NCBI GenBank assembly: GCA_003973375.1
Contig: QNYL01000050.1
Location: 1-5,267 of the forward strand
Reading direction: 5' to 3'
Length of the DNA stretch: 5,267 bases
Source: Flavobacteriia bacterium
GTDB lineage: Bacteria > Bacteroidota > Bacteroidia > Flavobacteriales > Flavobacteriaceae
The notes beneath the pieces were generated by a model, which was not told where the DNA came from, made no database searches, and saw only the letters and a list, made by a program, of their open reading frames with translations. Positions 1-5,267 of this stretch are shown in pieces; positions within the stretch are counted from its first letter, which is position 1, and the number at the start of each line of letters is the position of its first letter. Both the position numbers and the translations under genes were made by a program.

Positions 1-839
1 ACACTTAAAAATATCAAAACAGCTCCAAAATAGAAGGCCGGACTCATCAGTTCTTTATTTCCAAAAATAATCACTGCCAAGATGATACCATATACGGGTT
101 CAAGGTTATTAGTCAGAACTATGGTAAAAGTTCCCATCTTTTGCAACAACTGTGTGGCAACCACAAATGGGTAGGCTGTACATACCGATGCCAGAATAAT
201 CAGATAAAACCAATCATTCCCCATTAGCTTTAACTGATCAACACTTATATCTGTTAAAAAAAAGATCACAATACTTAAAAAAAGGAAAGCTGTCAGCAAT
301 TCATAAAAAGCAATATGTATGGCCTTGTACTTTTCAATATTCTTACTGTTAAAAATTGTAAAAAAGGCCAGCAAAACGGAAGATATCAGTGCATAGATCA
401 TTCCTTTTGCATAGATATGCTCCACCTTAAATATGATAACAAATCCTATTATAGCAATACTTGCCAGCAACAATTCATATATCTTAAACTTCTTTTTACT
501 CAGCAAAGGCTCTAAAATAGCGACAAAGATAGCCGAAGATGACATGGTGATCAATGTAGTAGAAACGGTAGAGATCTTAATCGCATAAAAAAAGGTGACC
601 CAGTGCAATGCAATAAGAATCCCACCGAGAAGAAATCTCAAAACAGCTGCAAAATCTACTTTTAATGAGATCCCTTTAATGATAAAATAGAAAAAAAGCG
701 TTAATGCAGCCAGAAATACCCTGTACCAAACCAAAGGAATTGCATCAATATGGATTAAAGCCCCAAGAATGGCGGTAAATCCCCAAACAAAAACGATAAA
801 ATGGAGATGCAGCTGATTTTTAAGCTTATTTGTTAGCAT
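1..839 (-). CDS. EamA/DMT-superfamily transporter, 3'-truncated by window edge
   Basis: Inner-membrane carrier of the drug/metabolite transporter superfamily; the substrate cannot be told from sequence. The reading frame is open from the ATG at 839 to the left edge, giving 279 residues. Family members usually run about 290-310, so only a short C-terminal end is missing. Two EamA repeats are visible, roughly residues 10-140 and 145-279, each with about five hydrophobic helices. Repeat 1 carries the ALHWVTFFYAIKISTVSTT stretch (residues 77-95). Repeat 2 carries the TNNLEPVYGIILA motif (243-255), the classic EamA signature before the last helices. The ATG lies inside the last codons of the upstream LptF/G-family gene, a 14-base overlap, which implies translational coupling. 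The N-terminus (MLTNKLKNQLHLHF, then a helix with VWG) fits the family start. Several poly-A/T runs occur but the frame stays intact across them. The family call is firm; the function is open. Confidence 0.93.
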   Translation of the reverse strand, partial: MLTNKLKNQLHLHFIVFVWGFTAILGALIHIDAIPLVWYRVFLAALTLFFYFIIKGISLKVDFAAVLRFLLGGILIALHWVTFFYAIKISTVSTTLITMSSSAIFVAILEPLLSKKKFKIYELLLASIAIIGFVIIFKVEHIYAKGMIYALISSVLLAFFTIFNSKNIEKYKAIHIAFYELLTAFLFLSIVIFFLTDISVDQLKLMGNDWFYLIILASVCTAYPFVVATQLLQKMGTFTIVLTNNLEPVYGIILAVIIFGNKELMSPAFYFGAVLIFLS

Positions 840-1911
840 GCCTGAAAAGGAAAAATGCAAGAATACCAAAAATAATATTGGGCAACCAAACCATCATCAA
901 AGGGTTTGATCCGGGAGCCGAACCTAATACTTCAGAAACTTTTAAGAAAAAAACATAGATAAACATCAAAGAGATCCCTATAGCCAGACTTACACCAATC
1001 CCTCCGCGCCTTTTTTTACTCGCCAGAGAAACAGCAATGATGGTTAAAATAAAGGCTGAGATGGGCAGACTGGTTCTTTTAGACAATTCCACTTTGTAAT
1101 TATTCAGGTTCTTGACACCTCTCTTTTCGGAAATCGCAATATGATCTGCCAGTTCAGGCGATTGCATTTCTTTGGCAAGATAATCTACGTAAACCAGATC
1201 CTTTGGCAGGAAATCGAAGATCGTATCAAAATTTACTCCCGTTTTGATAATATCAACTCCTTGTTTTATATAGCGTTTTTTATAATTACTGATATGATAG
1301 GTACTGTCTTCCTTCCTCCACTTTATACTCTGGCCTATCAACTTATATTTCAACTTATTACCATCAAAATGTTCATAAGAAAAATAATAGCCATTATTAT
1401 TTCTCAGATTAAAATTACCGATATAAATCAGGTCACTGTTCGTTAATTGTAAATTGACCTTACGTACATAGGTTTTCGATTTTTTCTTTCCTCTGAGATA
1501 TTTCTCATGAAACTCCTCAAAAGTTTTATTGGCTTTCGGTACAATAAAATGATTGGAATAAAGTGAAAAAACAGCTATTATGGTAGCACCGATCAAATAA
1601 GGTCTTAAAAATCTTTTATAGGAAATTCCCGAACTTAAAACCGCAATGATCTCAGTATTGGCCGAAAGCTTGGAAGTAAACAGAATAACCGAAATAAAAA
1701 GTGCCAGCGGTAAAAACTGATTGGTGTATGAAATGACAAAGCTTACGTAATAATCATTGATGATCTCACTAAAAGTAAGATCGATATTCTTAATAAATTT
1801 ATCCACCTTTTCCGAAACATCTATTGCTATTGCTATGGGAATCAATATCAATAAAGTAAAAAAGAGGGAAACGAAATATTTTTTTAATATGTATTTATCG
1901 AGTATCTTCAA
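826..1911 (-). CDS. LptF/LptG (YjgP/YjgQ) family permease of the LPS export machinery
   Basis: Transmembrane subunit of the LptB2FG-type ABC transporter that extracts lipopolysaccharide from the inner membrane and passes it to the periplasmic Lpt bridge. The 361 residues match the family's length and layout. Three N-terminal helices lie at about 13-30, 56-78 and 104-124. A periplasmic beta-jellyroll region spans roughly 125-275, and three C-terminal helices lie at about 281-297, 304-324 and 340-357. The NTEIIAVLSSGIS segment (85-97) is the conserved cytoplasmic coupling region of the family. The start is a TTG codon (1911-1909). No ATG or GTG lies in frame between it and the upstream in-frame TAA at 1927-1929, and the MKILDKYILKKY beginning is what I recall for flavobacterial relatives. 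The TTG sits 5 bases after the tgt stop, and the 3' end overlaps the transporter gene. Whether it is the LptF or the LptG paralogue cannot be settled here, so no symbol is given. Confidence 0.93.
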   Translation of the reverse strand: MKILDKYILKKYFVSLFFTLLILIPIAIAIDVSEKVDKFIKNIDLTFSEIINDYYVSFVISYTNQFLPLALFISVILFTSKLSANTEIIAVLSSGISYKRFLRPYLIGATIIAVFSLYSNHFIVPKANKTFEEFHEKYLRGKKKSKTYVRKVNLQLTNSDLIYIGNFNLRNNNGYYFSYEHFDGNKLKYKLIGQSIKWRKEDSTYHISNYKKRYIKQGVDIIKTGVNFDTIFDFLPKDLVYVDYLAKEMQSPELADHIAISEKRGVKNLNNYKVELSKRTSLPISAFILTIIAVSLASKKRRGGIGVSLAIGISLMFIYVFFLKVSEVLGSAPGSNPLMMVWLPNIIFGILAFFLFRHANK

Positions 1912-1916
1912 AAATG

Positions 1917-3047
1917 TTACAAACGTTTATCCATTTGTTTAACCATTATATTTTTCCACTGAAGGAAATCTCCCGCTAAGATATGATTTCTTGCTTCACG
2001 AACCAACCATAAATAAAAACCTAAATTATGAATTGATGCTATTTGCTTGCCAAGATACTCATTTGCAGCAAAAAGATGACGTAAATAGGCCTTTGAATAC
2101 ATCGTATCAACAAAAGTAATGGCAGTATCATCTATAGGAGAAAAATCATTTTCCCACTTTTTATTTTTAATATTAATGGTACCGTGAGCGGTAAATAACA
2201 TTCCGTTTCTGGCATTTCGGGTAGGCATCACACAATCGAACATATCTACACCCAAAGCAATATTCTCCAGAATATTGATCGGAGTTCCCACACCCATTAA
2301 ATATCTGGGTTTGTCTTCCGGAAGGATATTACATACCAGCTCGGTCATTTCATACATTTCTTCAGCCGGTTCGCCAACCGATAAACCTCCAATCGCATTT
2401 CCTTCAGCTCCCACTCCGGCAATATATTCAGCCGATTGCTTTCGCAGATCTTTATAAGTACTTCCCTGAACAATGGGAAATAAAGTTTGTTTAAAGCCAT
2501 ATTTTTCAGGATTCTCAGCAAGATAATCCACACACCGGTCTAACCAGCGATGGGTCATATGCATCGAGTTTCTGGCATAATTGTAATCGCAGGGATAAGG
2601 AGTACACTCATCAAAAGCCATAATGATATCAGCACCGATACTTCTTTGGATCTCCATGGAAAATTCAGGAGAAAAGAAATGTGCAGAGCCATCAATATGC
2701 GATTTAAATTTAACTCCTTCCTCTTTGATCTTTCTCGTGTTGGAAAGTGAATACACCTGATATCCACCCGAATCTGTTAGAATAGGGCGATCCCAGTTCA
2801 TAAATTTATGCAAACCACCGGCCTGTTCCAGAATATCTGTTTTCGGACGCAAGTACAAATGATATGTATTCCCAAGTATGATCTCGGCATTGATCTCATC
2901 CTTTAATTCAGTCTGATGAACTCCTTTTACAGAAGCTGCAGTACCAACCGGCATAAAGATCGGTGTTTGAATCTTACCGTGTTCCGTAGTTATTGTAGCC
3001 GCTCTTGCCTTGCTGTGTTGATCTTTGCCTTTTATCTCGAATTTCAT
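1917..3047 (-). CDS. tgt: tRNA-guanine transglycosylase (queuosine biosynthesis)
   Basis: Cytoplasmic TIM-barrel enzyme that swaps guanine-34 of GUN-anticodon tRNAs (Asp, Asn, His, Tyr) for preQ1, the base-exchange step of queuosine synthesis. The 376 residues match E. coli Tgt (375). Visible landmarks are D92 in TDSGGYQ (general base position), D146-E147-C148 in FDECTPYP (base pocket), GGLSVGEP (220-227), and D271 in MFDCVMPTRNARNG (catalytic nucleophile, equivalent to E. coli D264). C148 and V224 occupy the pocket positions that separate bacterial preQ1 enzymes from eukaryotic queuine enzymes, which supports preQ1 as substrate. The odd point is the zinc site. The three cysteines of E. coli (302, 304, 307) align with A309, T311 and D314, and only the histidine ligand (H340, in SIHNL) remains. 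The surrounding fold segment (YSKAYLRHLF, IHNLGFYLWL) is well kept, so this is probably a lineage trait and not decay. It sits between ychF and the permease gene. Confidence 0.97.
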   Translation of the reverse strand: MKFEIKGKDQHSKARAATITTEHGKIQTPIFMPVGTAASVKGVHQTELKDEINAEIILGNTYHLYLRPKTDILEQAGGLHKFMNWDRPILTDSGGYQVYSLSNTRKIKEEGVKFKSHIDGSAHFFSPEFSMEIQRSIGADIIMAFDECTPYPCDYNYARNSMHMTHRWLDRCVDYLAENPEKYGFKQTLFPIVQGSTYKDLRKQSAEYIAGVGAEGNAIGGLSVGEPAEEMYEMTELVCNILPEDKPRYLMGVGTPINILENIALGVDMFDCVMPTRNARNGMLFTAHGTINIKNKKWENDFSPIDDTAITFVDTMYSKAYLRHLFAANEYLGKQIASIHNLGFYLWLVREARNHILAGDFLQWKNIMVKQMDKRL

Positions 3048-3076
3048 ATCACTTTTTCATTTTCTTCCGAAGAAAA
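3048..3076 (-). promoter_or_regulatory. Short inverted repeat and three-codon mini-ORF just upstream of tgt
   Basis: In the ychF-tgt spacer, TTTTCTTC (3060-3067) and GAAGAAAA (3069-3076) are perfect inverted repeats one base apart, which would fold as a weak six-pair AT-rich hairpin. On the minus strand this is followed by ATG AAA AAG TGA (3060-3049), whose TGA ends two bases before the tgt ATG. A GGAAG lies a few bases before this upstream ATG. It could influence ribosome loading on tgt, or it could be chance in AT-rich sequence. No U-tract follows, so it is not a good terminator. Confidence 0.2.
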
Positions 3077-3089
3077 GAATCTTAATTAT

Positions 3090-4184
3090 TTACACATTAA
3101 ATCTGAAATTCATAATATCACCATCCTGAACTATGTATTCCTTACCTTCTACTGCTAATTTTCCGGCTTCCCGAACCTTAACTTCACTACCATATTTTAT
3201 AAAGTCATCGTATTTGATCACTTCAGCACGGATAAAACCTTTTTCAAAATCGGTATGAATTACACCGGCAGCTTTCGGAGCGGTATCACCAATATGAATG
3301 GTCCATGCCCGAACTTCTTTAACTCCTGCTGTAAAATAAGTTTGAAGTTTTAATAATTTATACGCTGCTCGTATCAGTTTAGACACACCCGCTTCACTGA
3401 GCCCCATATCTTCCAGAAACATTTGTCTTTCTTCATAAGTTTCAAGCTCAGTTATATCAGCTTCCGTTGCAACTGCCAATACCAGAACCCCAGCATCTTC
3501 ATCTTTTACCTTTTCTTTTACAGCATCCACATAAGCATTCCCATTCGCAGCTGATGCCTCATCAACATTACAAACATACAATACCGGTTTATCCGTCAAA
3601 AGCTGAAGATTTTTAATGTATTCTTCTCTTTCTTTTTCGGTAAAATCAATTGCTCTAACCGATACAGCAGCCTCAAGATTTTCCTGAAGTTTTGTTAAGA
3701 TTTCCAGTTCTTTTATGGCTGCCTTATCTCCCGTTCTGGCGGCACGTTTTACCTTTTCCAATCGTTTTTCAACGGTCTCCAGATCTTTTAACTGCAGTTC
3801 GAAATCGATGGTCTCCTTATCTCTTACAGGATCTATTGTAGTATCCACATGCACAATATTGTCGTTATCAAAACAACGAAGCACATGAATTATGGCATCT
3901 GTTTCACGAATATTTGCCAGGAATTTATTTCCAAGTCCTTCTCCTTTGCTCGCTCCTTTTACCAAACCGGCAATATCTACAATTTCAACGGTTGCCGGCA
4001 ATACCCGCTCCGGATTTACCAGTTCTTCCAGCTTTTCCAATCTGCTGTCTGGTACATTTACCACTCCTAAATTAGGCTCAATGGTACAAAAAGGAAAGTT
4101 TGCCGACTGGGCTTTTGCATTTGACAAACAATTAAATAAGGTCGATTTTCCAACATTAGGCAAACCTACAATTCCTGCTTTCAT
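3090..4184 (-). CDS. ychF: Redox-regulated P-loop ATPase YchF (Obg-like, OLA1 family)
   Basis: Cytoplasmic TRAFAC-class nucleotide hydrolase, universal in bacteria and eukaryotes (OLA1). Known homologues associate with ribosomes and affect stress responses, and they prefer ATP over GTP. The 364 residues are full length (E. coli has 363). The G domain shows the P-loop GLPNVGKST (7-15) and the NFPFCTIEPN switch region (29-38). G3 is DIAGLVKGAS (70-79), where L74 replaces the catalytic glutamine of Ras-like enzymes, as in the HAS-GTPase group. NVDE (206-209) stands where true GTPases have NKxD, consistent with relaxed or ATP specificity. A charged helical insert at about 128-175 is the family's coiled-coil arm. 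The C-terminal TGS domain runs from about 280 to 363, with YFTAGVKEVRAWTI and the ending GDIMNFRFNV. It is probably the first gene of the unit that continues into tgt, and a TAnnTTTG promoter element lies 21 bases ahead of its ATG. No truncation or anomaly is seen. Confidence 0.97.
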   Translation of the reverse strand: MKAGIVGLPNVGKSTLFNCLSNAKAQSANFPFCTIEPNLGVVNVPDSRLEKLEELVNPERVLPATVEIVDIAGLVKGASKGEGLGNKFLANIRETDAIIHVLRCFDNDNIVHVDTTIDPVRDKETIDFELQLKDLETVEKRLEKVKRAARTGDKAAIKELEILTKLQENLEAAVSVRAIDFTEKEREEYIKNLQLLTDKPVLYVCNVDEASAANGNAYVDAVKEKVKDEDAGVLVLAVATEADITELETYEERQMFLEDMGLSEAGVSKLIRAAYKLLKLQTYFTAGVKEVRAWTIHIGDTAPKAAGVIHTDFEKGFIRAEVIKYDDFIKYGSEVKVREAGKLAVEGKEYIVQDGDIMNFRFNV

Positions 4185-4205
4185 ATTTTAAATTTTAAAA
4201 GTTTG

Positions 4206-4213
4206 CAAATATA
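4206..4213 (-). promoter_or_regulatory. Putative Bacteroidota-type -7 promoter element for ychF
   Basis: The minus strand reads TATATTTG, an exact match to the TAnnTTTG consensus used by the primary sigma factor of Bacteroidota. It lies in the only sizeable intergenic gap, downstream of the cysN terminator, with its last base 21 bases before the ychF ATG. That implies a short leader of perhaps 15 bases. No good TTG/TTTG -33 element is visible 17-23 bases upstream, so the call rests on the -7 element and its position. The leader between this element and the ATG is almost pure A/T with no Shine-Dalgarno sequence, as is usual in this phylum. Confidence 0.5.
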
Positions 4214-4266
4214 AGAGTTTATTACGGGTTTTTAGGAATGATTTTGAAATGGATCGTTTCAAATAG

Positions 4267-4292
4267 AAAAAGGCAGCTTTTCAGCTGCCTTT
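4267..4292 (-). terminator. Intrinsic terminator after cysN
   Basis: A perfect 10-base-pair inverted repeat (AAAGGCAGCT / AGCTGCCTTT) closes a four-base loop. Read on the minus strand the loop is GAAA, a stable GNRA tetraloop, and the 3' arm runs into TTTTTC and then TATTT. It begins 21 bases after the cysN TAA and points in the direction of cysN transcription, so it should end the sulfate-assimilation unit. On the plus strand the stem is followed by only three T, so it is unlikely to work well in that direction. Confidence 0.85.
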
Positions 4293-4313
4293 ACAATCAA
4301 ATTTTTTAAAAAT

Positions 4314-5267
4314 TTACACCAGCATCCCTGCAGCTACCGTTTCATTGGTACCTTCATCGATCAAAATAAAACTTCCTGTCTTTCTGTTACGAAGATATTT
4401 ATCCATCATCACAGGAGCTGTTGTTCTTAATTTTACTTTACATATATCATTCATATTTAAAGCTTTATCATCCTCCATACGCTTGAGTGTATCGATATTA
4501 ATCTTGTATTCTATCTCTTTTATAATCGCTTTGGGCTCATTTGTAGTATGTTTTAGCACATATTTTGCTCTTGGCCTGGCCGGATTATCATTAAACCAAC
4601 AGATCATCGCCGAAAGATCCTGCGTAACCATAGGAACATTATTTGTTTTAACGATCATATCTCCTCTGCTGACATCAATATCATCTTCAAGGCTTAATGC
4701 AACACTCATTCCTTCAAAGGCAAGATCTACAAATTTATCGTAAACATTAATCGATTTAATCTTGGAATCAAATCCGGAAGGTAAAACTTTCACTTCATCC
4801 CCTACTCTAAAAATACCTCCGTTTATGGTTCCTGCATAGCCACGGTAATCTCTGTATTTCTCATTTTGTGGTCTGAGAACAGTTTGTACCGGAAATCGTG
4901 CATCCACCATATTGTTGTCACTTGTAATATGAATGGTCTCCAAAGTATGTAATAAAGGTGCGTTCTGATACCAAGGCATTTTTTCTGACCGGTTAACTAC
5001 ATTATCGCCATGTAAGGCACTAATTGGAATATAGCGCACATCCTTGATCATCATTTTGGATGACATTTCCTCATATTGATCAACAATTTCATTAAAGACT
5101 TCTTCTTTATAATCAACCAAATCCATTTTATTTACACATACAATAATGTGAGAGATCTGTAGCAGAGAAGCAATAAAGGAATGTCTTTTGGTTTGCTCGA
5201 TCACACCATGGCGGGCATCGATTAAAACAATAGCAACATTTGCAGTTGAAGCTCCGGTAACCATATT
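4314..5267 (-). CDS. cysN: Sulfate adenylyltransferase subunit 1 (GTPase subunit), 5'-truncated by window edge
   Basis: Large subunit of the CysDN ATP sulfurylase. It hydrolyses GTP to drive formation of adenosine 5'-phosphosulfate from sulfate and ATP by CysD, the entry step of assimilatory sulfate reduction. The true start lies right of the window, and 317 C-terminal codons are visible. About 100 residues are missing, including the P-loop and the switch I and G3 motifs. In visible numbering, NMVTGASTA (1-9) is the conserved helix after G3, NKMD (46-49) is G4 and SALHGDNV (83-90) is G5. EF-Tu-like beta-barrel domains follow at about 125-210 and 212-317, ending in the family C-terminus NRKTGSFILIDEGTNETVAAGM. 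The protein stops directly after this, so there is no fused APS kinase of the NodQ/CysNC type. The methionine at 5264 is internal and is not the start. A strong terminator follows the stop codon, making cysN the last gene of its own unit, presumably with cysD upstream outside the window. Confidence 0.95.
   Translation of the reverse strand, partial: NMVTGASTANVAIVLIDARHGVIEQTKRHSFIASLLQISHIIVCVNKMDLVDYKEEVFNEIVDQYEEMSSKMMIKDVRYIPISALHGDNVVNRSEKMPWYQNAPLLHTLETIHITSDNNMVDARFPVQTVLRPQNEKYRDYRGYAGTINGGIFRVGDEVKVLPSGFDSKIKSINVYDKFVDLAFEGMSVALSLEDDIDVSRGDMIVKTNNVPMVTQDLSAMICWFNDNPARPRAKYVLKHTTNEPKAIIKEIEYKINIDTLKRMEDDKALNMNDICKVKLRTTAPVMMDKYLRNRKTGSFILIDEGTNETVAAGMLV

Noticed and set aside
256..263. 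Run of eight A considered as a phase-variation or frameshift site in the EamA gene
   Set aside because: The frame is intact across it, similar runs occur throughout this AT-rich window, and transporters of this family are not known phase-variable genes.
315..515. 66-codon open frame on the plus strand opposite the EamA gene
   Set aside because: It is covered by an intact 279-codon EamA frame on the other strand with clear family motifs, and the product is of odd composition.
3060..3076. Inverted repeat considered as a terminator between ychF and tgt
   Set aside because: The stem is short and almost all A-T with a near-zero loop, and no T-run follows on either strand.
3892..4191. 99-codon open frame on the plus strand opposite the 5' part of ychF
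   Set aside because: It lies entirely antisense to a strongly conserved gene, its protein is a low-complexity serine-rich shadow, and no promoter or family resemblance supports it.
4345..4743. 132-codon open frame on the plus strand opposite cysN
   Set aside because: It is antisense to the conserved C-terminal barrels of CysN. The hydrophobic product reflects the complement of that coding sequence and resembles no known membrane protein.
1..5267. Search for tRNA/rRNA genes, CRISPR repeats, insertion sequences, defence or phage genes
   Set aside because: The window is almost fully covered by five conserved housekeeping-type genes. No repeated units, transposase motifs or tRNA-like cloverleaf segments were seen in the two gaps.

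Overview
This window looks like ordinary chromosomal housekeeping DNA from a member of the Bacteroidota, most likely a flavobacterium. The grounds are AT-rich sequence, little Shine-Dalgarno signal before the starts, a TAnnTTTG-type promoter element in front of ychF, and protein sequences that read like flavobacterial versions of their families. This placement rests on recognition, not on a database search.

All five genes lie on the minus strand, so transcription runs from right to left. At the right edge is the C-terminal three quarters of cysN (sulfate adenylyltransferase GTPase subunit), which ends in a clear intrinsic terminator at 4267-4292. A gap of about 130 bases holds that terminator and the likely ychF promoter. 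Next come ychF (universal P-loop ATPase/GTPase), tgt (tRNA-guanine transglycosylase), a LptF/LptG-family permease of lipopolysaccharide export, and an EamA/DMT-family transporter that runs off the left edge.

ychF, tgt, the permease gene and the transporter gene are closely packed. There are 42 bases between ychF and tgt, 5 bases between tgt and the permease gene, and a 14-base overlap between the permease gene and the transporter gene. No convincing terminator separates them, so they probably form one transcription unit. Their products do not form one pathway: they cover ribosome/stress-associated nucleotide hydrolysis, queuosine modification of tRNA, outer-membrane lipid export and small-molecule transport. 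The linkage looks like housekeeping co-transcription.

The points most worth a second look are a Tgt that has lost all three cysteines of the family's structural zinc site while keeping its catalytic and substrate-pocket residues, and a permease gene that can only start at a TTG codon 5 bases after the tgt stop. I see no mobile element, CRISPR array, RNA gene, phage or defence gene, and no undescribed system. No gene-free stretch exceeds 300 bases.
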